DNA of 64,000 nucleotides from Ichthyophthirius multifiliis (Eukaryota > Ciliophora > Oligohymenophorea > Hymenostomatida), in NCBI RefSeq assembly GCF_000220395.1, contig NW_004085883.1:110096-174095 (forward strand). Reading direction: 5' to 3'. The translations under genes and the position numbers were made by a program. The first letter of the stretch is position 1. Each line of letters starts with the position of its first letter. Below are positions 54,122 to 64,000 of the stretch, one piece after another. The notes below the pieces were generated by a model. That model did no database searches, was not told where the DNA came from, and was given only the letters and a program-made list of their open reading frames with translations.

Positions 54122-55644
54122 TAAATTTTTTTATTAAAATAAAGTATTATATTTTATATAAATTATATATTATAAATAATTTATGTATTTTATAAATATC
54201 AATATAAATATTTATATTTTTTATTTTTTTTGAGTTCTTCTATTGTTGCTTTTTTAAAATATTTTGGTATGTTTTTTATTAAATATTTTCTATATATTTT
54301 TATAATTTTTTAGTTTTAAGGAAACCAAACTTTAACTTATTTAAATATTAAAAAATTAATTATAATTTTATCATTTTATAAAAATAAAAAAAGATACTAT
54401 TGTTTTTTTAAATAATTAAATATCTTGATTAAGACTATATTAATTATAATAGTATTAATTTTATTTTATAAATAATTTTTATAAGGATAAAATTTCATTT
54501 ATTTTTAAAGGTATAAAATTATTAATTAGAATTTAAATTAAAATAAATAAACAATTAATATATTATATTTAAAAAATAAAAATATTTTATACATTTAAAT
54601 AAGATAAATGTAATATTTTTTTGAATGCATATAAAAAAAAAAAATTCTTAAGTGCATTTCTTTTACCTTTAAAATTATTATAAAGATTTTATTTTAAACA
54701 AAATTTCGTATATTATTTTATTTCAATAAATATATTTCTGAAAAGAATATATTTTATAAAAAATCATATTTATTTAAGCTTACATATGTTTTATAAAAAA
54801 TATAAATTCAGTTTATTTACTTATTTAAAATAATTGATTTGTATAAATACTTGAAATTATATATAATTATGAAATTTTTATAATCTAAATCTATAAGAAT
54901 TATTTAAAAGTAACATTTTCAAAATAAATATATATAATGCTTTAAATAAACATAATTTTATAAGAAATTTTTATAAAAATTCAAATGAAATATTTAAATA
55001 TTAATAACGTATAAATATTTTTTTTTTATTAATAATTAAATTTAAAAAATAAGAAAAATTATTTTTTACTTTTTATTATTATATTTTATATTATAATATA
55101 TTTTAAAATTAAAATATAATTTATTTTTGAATTTAAATATTATTATTTATTTTGTATTTATTTTTTGGAGGTTTTTATTTTATTTAAAATAATAATCAGA
55201 GCGGGTTTATTAATTAAATTTTCAGTATTTTTTTTTAAATTTCGTTAAATTTAAAAATTAAATGTAAAATAATAAACAGAAATATTTTTATATAGTTTAA
55301 ATAATTTTCTAAATAAATATAAAAATTATTATTTTTATCAATTTTCATACTTATTTAAATAAATTATTATTATATTTTATCGAATTCTAATTAATAGAAT
55401 TCTTTTTTTCAACAAAATAACAAACATAAATTTCTATTTTATTTTTTTCTGTATTTAAAAAATAAAAAAATATATATAATTTAAATCAAACGAATATCCT
55501 ATTTTTTAAATTTTTTAATATAAATATAATAAAGTATTATCTATAAATAATTTATACAAAAATTAATTAATAAAAATAAATACAAAAACTTTACTTAAAA
55601 AAAAAATAAAAACCTATAAAAAAAAAACCATACATATACAAACA
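54122..55644. other. Mostly empty region 3' of the ABC transporter
   Basis: AT-only except for the weak minus-strand frame at 54199-54670 listed separately and a small GC patch (cagagcggg) near 55198-55206. Confidence 0.45.
54199..54670 (-). CDS. Weak candidate: possible C-terminal exon of an unknown gene
   Basis: Minus-strand frame ending at TGA 54201-54199. Only the last ~45 residues look like real protein: VKVWFPQNQKIIKIYRK, then NIPKYFKKATIEELKK and a KYLY end. The upstream part of the frame is Phe/Tyr/Ile/Lys-only and may be non-coding, since open frames of 150 codons are expected by chance when only TGA stops translation. No family recognised; could be the last exon of a gene whose other exons are not visible, or a remnant. 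Confidence 0.25.
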
Positions 55645-56022
55645 ATGTTTTTAAACTCTTTATTATAAGAATCCTTTCTTCATACTAGCTAATTTAATAA
55701 ATCTTAAAATCAAATAAAAAAACTCAAAACTTAATTTTCTAAATAATTATTAAATTAATTATCCAATAAACCTAAATTAGAAAATGCTAAAAAAGAATAA
55801 GAAAATGTTATATATTATGAAACACCTAGAAAAACTATAAAAATTAAAAAGGAAAACAAAGATTAATAATATCTCTTAAGTGCTCCTAAATAAAAATAAA
55901 TAAAAAATAAAAATTTTACTAAATAATAAATAAGTGATTTTGATATTGAAGATAGATAATAAACTATTAAAACTACTTTATTAATAAATGATATAATAAA
56001 TAACCAAATAAATATTATTTGA
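55645..56022 (+). CDS. Hypothetical protein, 125 residues
   Basis: Not recognised. Single exon from ATG 55645 to TGA 56022 under the ciliate code. The composition is more protein-like than the surroundings, with Ser, Thr, Pro, Glu and Asp spread along it: SLLQESFLHTSQFNKS, then KPKLENAKKEQENVIYYE, TPRKTIKIKKENK, YLLSAPKQKQ and ISDFDIEDRQQTIKT. No signal peptide or membrane segment; basic and probably disordered, with a TPRK site that resembles a proline-directed kinase target. It stands alone, with over 1 kb of AT-only DNA on each side. It could also be an exon of a longer gene. Confidence 0.5.
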
Positions 56023-57284
56023 AAGGATAGAGCTTTAGGCCTTTTTTGATCTTAGAATTTTATTTCTAATGTTACATAAAGGAAATACTCTAAACCCATT
56101 TTTAATTAAGCAATTTATATTAATTAATAAAAAACATAATTTAAAAAAATATTTGTGAATTGTTATATTTTTTTTCTCTGTATTTAAAATAAAAACTAAA
56201 AAAATTTAATAATATCTCGTTTAAAATCATTTTTTTTTATTTGAATATACAAAAATTTATTTTATAAATATATATATTATTTATACTAAAAAATATATTT
56301 TTTAAAGAAATTTTAATAAAAAAATTTAAAAAGCATTTTCTATTATAAAAAAGTCTTTATCTTATAAAATATAATTGTTTTTAATTTCATATAAAAATTA
56401 TAACCGCTAAATATTTAATAATATATATTATATCTTATTTTATTTATATACATAAATTAATCTAATTTAAAAATTTAAATTTTTATTTATTATTAAAAGA
56501 GATACAATAATCATATTTAATATTTTTTTAATATATAATTAATAAATAAATTATAATAAATATTTTTATTAAAAATAATTCATATATTTTAAATAATATT
56601 ATACTTTTAATTAATTTAATAATTATTTTTTAAAAAAATATTAATAATACATCAAATAGTTAATAATTATATTAGAACATATATTTATAATAATTTTACG
56701 TAATAAATTAATGATTCATAATTATATGACAAAAAAATATCATCTATAACATATTATTATAAAATAAAATAATAAAATTAAATTACATTATTAATGTATT
56801 TAAATAACTTAAATAATTATATATTAAATATTTTATATATATATTCAAATTTTTTATTTAAATATACATTTTTTTTTAAATTTATTTTATTATTATTTTA
56901 AAAATTAATAATATATTTGATTATATTTTAAAATTCATTTTTTTATAATAATAAATTTTTTATACATGATATAATTTTTTTTTTTTAAAGAACATTTAAA
57001 AATAAAAAATAAACTTAAAATAATAAATACTTAATAGTTATATTTCGATTTTAATGAATTAATTAATAAAATTATTCAAAAAATCTTTAAAGTAGTTTTA
57101 AAAAAAACAAATATATTAAAATAAAAAGTTTCATTTTAAATTCTAATGAAAATAATTTAACAATTTCTTAAAATTTTCAATAATATAAATATAATTAATT
57201 ATATTATTCAAAAAAAAATTGAAAAATCAAAGTTCTAAATTTCAAACCATTTTTTTTTAAACAACTTTTAGAACTTTTTTTAAT
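56023..57284. other. Intergenic spacer
   Basis: AT-only; no coding frame or structured element seen on either strand. Confidence 0.55.
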
Positions 57285-57800
57285 TTTTATTTTTTTAGAA
57301 TTTTCAATATTTGGAATTTATCAAATTTTTTTTTTCCTATCTTTCGATATTTTTAATTAACTCAATAATCCATATAAATGCGCATTTTTATGGTTTTACT
57401 ATATCAAATTATAAAATCTCCAGAAATTATTTTTCTAGTCATCATAAAGCACACTATTTTCTCTCCTATTACTCCTTATACCGTTTTTTTTTTTCTTTAG
57501 CTATTTTATTATTCAATTAATTAGGATTATTATAATCCAATCATCATACTTCATTTCTAATTATGGTTTAGAAATATTATTTTTAAATTATATAATGATA
57601 ATAATTCCCTTTATATTATTCAAGAGCTTATAGAAAGCTTTAGTAAAACGAATCTATAACCATATAAAAAAAATTAAGAGCTTATTTTACTTTGTGTAGA
57701 CCATAAATGAATTTATAATTTTTCCAAATATTATAGAAGTTATAGCAAATAGAATTCCACTTCCAAAGAAACTAAATAATAAATATTTTATTCTTCTTTT
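57285..57800 (-). pseudogene. Decayed inverted copy of the ABCB transporter N-terminal region
   Basis: Read on the minus strand, this segment matches TMD1 of the intact gene at 49863-54121 in the same order. It has a piece like GILFAITSIIFGKIINSF (intact gene: [18 protein letters not shown]), then an NNPNQL block with NKIAKE, and VQGVIGEKI (intact: VQGAIGEKI). Nucleotide identity is visible over the stretch aligned with about 50390-50540. The copy has frame shifts (an expanded A run in the middle), in-frame TGA and no nucleotide-binding domains, so it cannot encode a transporter. It lies about 3.2 kb downstream of the intact gene in opposite orientation, which suggests a local inverted duplication followed by loss. 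Boundaries are approximate. Confidence 0.8.
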
Positions 57801-58428
57801 TTTTAAATAATTTTAATTAATATTTTTGAATATATTTGTCTGTTTTATTTTTTAATTATTTTCAATGTCTTTTTATAATCATGTGATATTAATTAAATGT
57901 TTTTATTAAAAAATTGAAAGAAATAAATCAAATTATTTTATTTAAAAAGAAATATACTATTATATTAATAATAAGCCTTTTTTTATTAAAATAAATTATT
58001 ATTAAAATCTAATTTTATTTATTCATTAAAAAAAATAACATAAAATTTTATTTATAAATTGTTATAACCTTAATTACGTATTTTTATCTTAAAATAAATT
58101 TGTTTATTTTATAATTTACTAGTATTATAAAAAATTATATTTTGTATTCTCTAAATATAAACTAAATACTTTATTTTTATATATATAAAAACTTCATTTG
58201 GAATTTTAACTAAAATTTGTGATTATCTTGATGCTAATATTAAATTAAATAAATTATGATTTATTTGAAAATTACAATTTTTTGTATATTATATATTTGA
58301 TTTTATTTTATTTTTATTTTAAAAAAAGTTTATTTTTATTTAATCTTCTTTTTTTTTATAATAAGAATTTAAGTTTATTAATATCTTTTTCTTTTCTAAA
58401 ATAAAAATATATAAAAAATTATATAAGA
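57801..58428. other. Intergenic spacer
   Basis: Between the ABC fragment and the Nudix gene; AT-only, nothing recognised. Confidence 0.55.
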
Positions 58429-58881
58429 ATGGCAGAATAAAGAAATTGTCCAAAATTAGCAACTGATGCAATATGCATTAAAAAAAATTAATAAACAAAT
58501 AAAAAATAAATATTATTAATCACAAGAAAAAAAAATCCTTAAATGGGTTGCTTTGCTTTACCAGGAGGACATGTTGAATATGGAGAAGATCCATAAATAT
58601 GTGTTTTAAGGGAGTTAGAAGAAGAGTGCTAAATAGTAGGAAATAATCCCAAATTATACGATGTAAGAGGAAAACCAGATCGTGATGTTAGATACCATGT
58701 TGTATCTATTATATATTGGGTAGAAATAGATAATAATAGTGAACCAAAAGCAGCTGATGATGCTGCTTCTGCTTCTTTTTATGATATTGATTTAGTAAAA
58801 AAAATTACTAAAGAGAAATTTGCATTTGATCATTATGAAATGTTATAAGAAATAATATAAATAGTTGAAAAATAGTAATGA
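58429..58881 (+). CDS. Nudix hydrolase, ADP-ribose pyrophosphatase-like
   Basis: Single exon, 150 residues. TDAICIKK begins the first strand and ILLITRKKNPQMGCFALP the second. The Nudix box is GHVEYGEDPQICVLRELEEECQI (positions about 48-70), fitting G-x5-E-x7-R-E-U-x-E-E-x-G-U except that the last Gly is Gln. The REL-EE metal-binding glutamates are present. Downstream, GKPDRDVRYHVVSIIYW and EPKAADDAASASFYDI match ADP-ribose pyrophosphatases of the small prokaryote-like type (SDPxRDPRxHxVS..; PxAGDDAxEAxWF), and FAFDHYEML matches their LAFDHxxIL end. Such enzymes clear ADP-ribose or related nucleotide diphosphates. The intronless structure and match to a bacterial-type subfamily could reflect transfer, but this subfamily is also found in eukaryotes. 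Confidence 0.92.
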
Positions 58882-59074
58882 GATATTTTTTAATTTTAAG
58901 ATTATTAAAAATATTAATTAAAGAAAATATAAATATATATATGTATAAATATATATATATTTTTATATATTTTTATATATATTTATATATAATATAATAA
59001 TTTATATAAATTTATTTTATTATTATTTTTCAATTTTAAATTTTAATTTTTATTTATTAAGATTAATAATAAAA

Positions 59075-59427
59075 ATGTTATAAAAATATTTCTTCTTAAC
59101 ATTTTTTACATGTTAAACTTTATAGTATATATTTTATTCAAACTCAAACAAAGTAAATATTTAAAATAAAAAAATAAAAAAAAAAAAAATTATTAAAGAA
59201 AATAAGAATAAATCATATAATTAAAATTCATATTAATAAAAAAATATTAGGAATATGTTTATAATTAAAAAATCCTTTTTTATATTAACGAACTAACATC
59301 ATTTAATTCTTAAATATCTCTACCTCCAACATTAATACCTTTTTGTCAAAAATTAACATAAAATATAGAAAATAATAACATATATGAAATACTTTTAGGA
59401 TAATATAATTATGTGACAGGATTTTAA

Positions 59428-59482
<55 letters not shown>

Positions 59483-60852
59483 TATATTAGATAGATTTTA
59501 AAGAGAAAAAAATTTGATATACAAATGTTCAAGAAATTATACTGACTAAGAATTATTTTAAATAAAAGAATTAATTGATAAAAATTATAGAATAAATATG
59601 TTGTTATAAAAAAATATATATATATATATATTTAAATATATAGAAATTTTGACAACATTCCATTATAGTATGAGTAAAGCAAAATATTAGGTCTTCCTTT
59701 AGGTTAAAATGATGTATTTAAAAAAAACAAAAATATTTTTTTCAAATATATATAATTAAAAGAATGGTGTTTATTATATAAATAATTACATTTAATTTGT
59801 ATTAACTGTATAAAATTTATAAAATAATACAGAAAATTAAAATAAATTTTAAATAAAAATGTTTAATGCACATCCTTATAGTGGTTTACCATAAACTATA
59901 AATAAATAAATTTTAGTTAATTCCTTAACTTTTTATTATGAGTTTATTTTATATATAAGTCCTTAATAAAATTTATTTAGAGAAAAATAATTTATATAAT
60001 ATTAATTTAATTCAAATATTTTTGAATATTTCATAAACTTGATTTTTCCTATGATAATATTTACTATAACTGCATTAGAAGTATTTTAAATTATAAAAAA
60101 TATAAAATTAAGTTAATAATAATACGAATAAATACCTTAAAATGTTATTTAAAATAATAAAATAAATAATTAAAAGCCTTTTTGGAAACTTTTAGGCTCA
60201 GAAATATTAAGAATACCCGAAAAAATGATTTTTTTAAGCTTTTTAGTTGGATAAGGGATTTAGTTAGGAATATGCTTTTCAATATATTAATTTTATTTGT
60301 CTTTTTATGAAATAAAATAATTAGATATAACAGAAAGACATTTTTATATAGATTTATTTGCAAAAATATATTTTAAATGCGCTTTTATGAATGGATTTTT
60401 ATCTAGTTTTTTTTATAAATTTTTTAATGTAAAATAAAACTTGTTTTTTATAAAAAAATAAATAAAAAAAGGGTAAAAAAAAAGTATTTTAAATGATTTT
60501 AAATCCAATACAAAATATAATTTAAGTACTTTTTGTAATCTTTTTAATATAATTAAGTTAAAAAATGTAAATTTAATAAATTTTAAAATATTAATGTTAT
60601 ATATTTGAAAATTTTGGAATTTATTTAATATTAGCAGTTCTATTTGGAAATATTTTAGGTTGTTTTTAAAAAAATGAATGGAAAAATATAGAATTAAATC
60701 CTGTTCCTTATAGTTTAACGAATAAGAATTAGAAAAAATTTATTTTAAAAAGAAGTTGTTCAATTAACTTAATAAGTTTTATGTAAAGCAAATTAAAATA
60801 AATAAAAAAATTAAATATTTGATAATATTAATATTTTATATATATATATATT

Positions 60853-60883
<31 letters not shown>

Positions 60884-61156
60884 ATTTATATATATAGAGG
60901 ATATTATAATTGGTAATGGAAAAGTTTTTGGTCAGGCGCTGGTGTGGGAATATATTTAATTATTTTTAGTATTTATTATTTAGGTTTATTTCATTAATAA
61001 TTAAATAATGAAGGATTTATTTATTTATTTTTAATGATTTTTATTTTATGTTATTGTATTGCTTTGATTTGTGGAAGTTATAGCTTTTTAATTAATTATA
61101 TTTTCATAAAATTTTCTTATTAATACTTAAAACAAAATAATTAAATAAATATTTGA
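59075..61156 (+). CDS. Transmembrane 9 superfamily (TM9SF/EMP70) protein, divergent and short
   Basis: ATG 59075 (signal peptide MLQKYFFLTFFTC), TGA 61154-61156, with about seven TA-rich introns. Luminal part: VxKLTS-like NELTSF, LPPTLIPFCQ (family: YYSLPFC), ENNNIYEILLGQ (ENLGEVLxGD), then IYKCSRNYTDQEL and LIDKNYRINML, which splices exactly to NFDNIPL and LGLPLGQND. Membrane part: KPFWKLLGSEILRIP (family: GWKLVHGDVFRxP), LVGQGIQLGI (VGTGVQL), NPVPYSLTNKNQ (NKIPRQIPEQ), YNWQWKSFWSGAGVGIY (WWWRSFxxSGSSAxY) and a last helix ending at IFIKFSYQYL. The pair of helices normally between the NxIPRxIP and WWWRS motifs appears absent. TM9SF proteins sort glycine-rich membrane segments and act in endosome/Golgi traffic and phagocytosis. 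It may be a divergent paralogue or a decaying gene. Confidence 0.75.
59428..59482. repeat. TA repeat in a TM9SF-gene intron
   Basis: Almost pure TA making up the intron after the exon ending YNYVTGFQ. Confidence 0.8.
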
Positions 61157-61386
61157 ATATAAAATATAATTGTTTTAAATGTTTAAATAAAATTATAATT
61201 TTTCTATTTTTTTAAATTTTATTTTATATATATAAAAAAAAATATGTTATTAAATTTTATTTATATATTTATTTTTTATTTTATTGAGTTTATTTTTAAA
61301 TAAATATTAAATATTTTAATATGTATATCTATATAAGAATTTGATTTTATTTTATTTGTATTTTTTTTTTTTTTAATTTTTTTAAA

Positions 61387-62594
61387 TCAAAAAGGAATTA
61401 TTTCGAAGTCATTTTAATTAGGATTTATTTTATGTACTTATTTTTTATTTTTTTTCTTTATTTTTTTAATTTCTTAATTATTTTATTAAATAATAAAATC
61501 ATCTATATTTTTTTAAGATTATTAGGATAAATTAATACCATTAGATGAGTTATCGATTAATATTTCATTAAAAAGAGATATTCTTTCCTCCGATTAAAAA
61601 TTTAGTTCTTTTTTAAATTAAGTATTATTAGTTATATCTACAATATCTGTATCTAATTAATCATCTTTTGTATTTAAGTTTTATTTTACATGTTTTCTTT
61701 TATTTTATCTTTATTAAATTTAAAGTTTTTGTTTTTCGATTTCATCGTTAATAATTTTAATATTGTAAATCTATCCTTAATTATGTTAATTAATAATTTA
61801 AAATGCGGATTCTTTTGTATCTTATTAATGTAAATATTTAATATTTAATTCTATTTCTTTTTATCTTTCATTATTTAATAAATATTAATTTTTTTTATAC
61901 TTTTCATCATAAAAGAACTATTTAAACAAGAAAATAAATAAATTTATATATTTATTTATTTTATAATTTTTTTAAAAAATAATAATAATATATAAAAAAT
62001 ATAAATATATTTATATATAAATTATATTTAATATATATATTTATAATTACTTTAAATATATACATTAATTTTATATATAAAAATGTAAATATACATATAA
62101 ATAAATATATATATATATATTTTAATATATTATATATTATATATTAATTACATAATCTCCTTATTCTTTTTTTTATTTTTCTTCTGCAATTTTTTTATTA
62201 ATTTATGCTTTTTCTATAGCGTTATTTACATTTTATTTTAATAATAATTATTATAGTTTTTTCTTAAAAATTATATATTTATCATCTTATTTGTTTTCAT
62301 AATATTCTATTGCTTACTTTTTATTTTAAATACAATAATTATTTAAATATATATATATAAAAATGCTTTTTTTATTTTTATTTTTTTAAAAGTTACTGAA
62401 TATAATTCAAGAAGACGATTAATTTAATTAATATTGACATTTTAATATTCTAATTCTAATTCTAAATTAAAAACTTCATCTGCGAATTTAGAAGATAACT
62501 CATAGTTATTGTTATTGTTATTGTTATTGTTATTGTTATCGTTTTTTGTTTTTTAATGTAAATTAATTACTTTGTTGACAATGTTTTGAAACAT
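61387..62594 (-). CDS. Coiled-coil protein of unknown function
   Basis: Not recognised. Three exons, approximately: ATG 62594 to a GT donor near 62391; about 62330-62153; about 61925-61387, with TGA at 61389-61387. Exon 1 has an Asn run (10 Asn from an AAC/AAT repeat), then SSKFADEVFNLELELEY and INRLLELYS. Exon 2 gives KQAIEYYENKQDDKY and AIEKAQINKKIAEEK, a helical pair that looks conserved. Exon 3 is acidic and Gln-rich with DTDIVDITNNTQF, SEERISLFNEILIDN and a Lys-rich end. About 300 residues. The helical N-terminal half resembles many centrosomal/ciliary adaptor coiled coils, but no family can be assigned. Confidence 0.6.
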
Positions 62595-62716
62595 AATTAA
62601 ACTATTTATAATATTATAGTGTATATTTATTTTTTTATTATTATTTATTATTTTGTTATTGCTAAAAAAAAAAGAATTAAAAAAAAAACAAATATAAAAT
62701 TTAATATATTTTTTAA

Positions 62717-62751
<35 letters not shown>

Positions 62752-63123
62752 AATTAAATAAAATTAAAAAATTTAAATTATATATATTCGATTAATAATA
62801 TTCAAAAATAATTTTCTATTACTATTTTTTTTTTTTTTTTCAAATAAAGAGCATAAAAAACAAAGCCTAGTTTTTATATTCCATTTTAACTAAAAAGATA
62901 ATACAAAAAATCCAGCATTTATTTTATTAAATATAAAAATAAACAATATACATATATATAGTCATAATATTTTTATTTTGAAATAATAAATAAATAAGTT
63001 TTTAAATATTAAAAGTACAAATGCATTCCAAATTATTATTTATTATATATTGAATATTAATTATATATATATATATATATATATTAAGTTAAAATTGAAA
63101 TTAAAACTTTCTTCTATGAATTA
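62595..63123. other. Intergenic spacer with long poly-A run
   Basis: Includes a 33-base A run at 62718-62750 and a TA repeat near 63062-63082. No gene seen. Confidence 0.6.
62718..62750. repeat. Poly-A tract (33 A)
   Basis: Uninterrupted A run, the longest homopolymer in the window, about 125 bases upstream of the start of the minus-strand coiled-coil gene. Confidence 0.9.
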
Positions 63124-63430
63124 TCAAAGGTCTTTATTTCTTATAAATCTATTTCCTTCTGAATTTGCAGTACTCATTTTAATTGTTTTTTTTGTATATT
63201 TTGGATCATAAACTATTTTTCCATTAAATGTATCGTTGTCCTCCTGTATTTTTTTATTTTTTTTTTAGAAATTTAATGATTTTAGTTGATTAATTTAAAA
63301 TAAAATATATAGTAATAAAATTTTGTGTATTAATTTTAAATTATCGGCATACTTCTTAATTGATTTTTTAATTTTAGCTATTTTAGATTTTGGAAAAACT
63401 ATTATTATTTGTTTTTGTCCCTTAATCCAT
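63124..63430 (-). CDS. Small two-exon protein, 65 residues
   Basis: Exon 1 is 63430-63353 (ATG, 26 codons), exon 2 is 63243-63124 (39 codons plus TGA). They join in phase 0 across a 109-base GT..AG intron. Product: MDQGTKTNNNSFSKIQ, ending KINQE, then EDNDTFNGKIVYDPKY, TKKTIKMSTANSEGNR and FIRNKDL. It is hydrophilic, with no membrane segment. The second exon has varied residues and higher GC than its flanks, which argues for selection. The KIVYDPKYTKK segment and the length recall small microtubule-inner or axonemal proteins, but that is only a resemblance of style; no family is assigned. A further upstream exon is not excluded. Confidence 0.5.
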
Positions 63431-63964
63431 TTTTTTTTAAATGTATATTTTTAATATTTTGTATATATTTCTTTTTTTTATATATAATTTTATAAAAAAT
63501 ATTCATTAAAGAAATATATAATTATTTATTATTTTTTATTAATAGAAAATAGAAACTTTATAAAAAATATAGTATTTGTAATTTTTCTATAATTAAAATA
63601 TCTAAAAATTATCAATAAAATAATAAATTGATTTTTATTATAAAAATAATGTTTAAGCGAATATTTTTTTTAATTTATAACTTTAAATTTTTTTTTAAAA
63701 AAAATGAGAAAATGATTATACAATAATAAATAGGGTTTTTGTTTATTATTTATTTTATGTTTTTAATTTTAATTTTTTTTAAAAAATAAATTAATTCTTA
63801 AATATAAATTTATTTTAAATAATAATATCTTTATAGTATTTTATTTAATATTTAGTTTAATTTTTTAAATGATAAGTATTTTAGTAATTTAATATAATAA
63901 ATAATATAAAATAAAATAAAAAACAATTATAAATAATAAATATTTAAAAAATTATATAATGAAA

Positions 63965-64000
<36 letters not shown>
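63431..64000. other. AT-only right end
   Basis: No coding frame seen; the window ends in a TA repeat from about 63974. No telomeric C4A2/G4T2 repeats are present at either end of the window. Confidence 0.6.

Noticed and set aside
57311-57520. Plus-strand frame of 69 codons
   Set aside because: Antisense of the ABC transporter fragment, which has a clear match on the minus strand.
60145-60363. Minus-strand frame of 72 codons
   Set aside because: Antisense to TM9SF membrane-region exons that match the family on the plus strand.
63960-64000. Chromosome end
   Set aside because: The right edge is a TA repeat, not the C4A2/G4T2 telomere repeat of hymenostome ciliates.

Overview
This looks like ciliate macronuclear DNA. 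Base composition is extremely AT-rich (well over 80% by eye), introns are short GT..AG and often almost pure TA, and the genes read through only if TAA and TAG mean glutamine, with TGA as the sole stop (seen at every gene end here). The match to highly conserved proteins (LC8, Hikeshi, CWC25, GBP, ABCB, Nudix) is exact only under that code. An oligohymenophorean such as Ichthyophthirius or a close relative of Tetrahymena fits best; the species is an inference. A standard-code ORF search misses nearly every gene, so all calls below come from manual translation with TAA/TAG=Gln and manual splicing.

Layout. 1-1310 (-): start-containing part of a coiled-coil protein running off the left edge. 2547-3119 (-): Hikeshi/OPI10 (HSP70 nuclear import). 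4119-5239 (-): CWC25 splicing factor with a frame-scrambled RS/Lys tail. 5663-7392 (+): FCP1/SCP-like HAD phosphatase. 7897-8565 (-): MMTAG2-domain protein. 8832-10450 (-): secreted or lysosomal S28 serine carboxypeptidase. 10978-16961 (-): guanylate-binding-protein GTPase fused to a very long coiled coil. 16962-19344: about 2.4 kb with no recognisable gene. 19345-19617 (-): dynein light chain LC8. 20428-40633 (+): one 20-kb gene for a full-length but highly divergent dynein heavy chain whose AAA1, AAA3 and AAA4 nucleotide-binding motifs are degraded. 42150-45629 (-): coiled-coil protein. 47242-48333 (-): RING-H2/coiled-coil protein with a C-terminal PCNA-binding (PIP) motif, laid out like TRAIP. 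49863-54121 (+): full ABCB (P-glycoprotein type) transporter. 55645-56022 (+): small hypothetical protein. 57285-57800 (-): decayed inverted copy of the ABCB N-terminal region. 58429-58881 (+): Nudix ADP-ribose pyrophosphatase-like protein. 59075-61156 (+): divergent TM9SF protein. 61387-62594 (-): coiled-coil protein. 63124-63430 (-): 65-residue two-exon protein.

Themes. There is no operon logic; genes are single transcription units in mixed orientation separated by AT-only spacers. Three nuclear genes (CTD-type phosphatase, CWC25, MMTAG2) sit together. LC8 and the dynein heavy chain are adjacent and divergently transcribed across about 0.8 kb, which could allow shared ciliary regulation. 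The strongest candidate for something unusual is the dynein heavy chain: it keeps the whole linker-AAA1-6-C-terminal architecture while losing the residues needed for ATP hydrolysis, and carries long low-complexity insertions.
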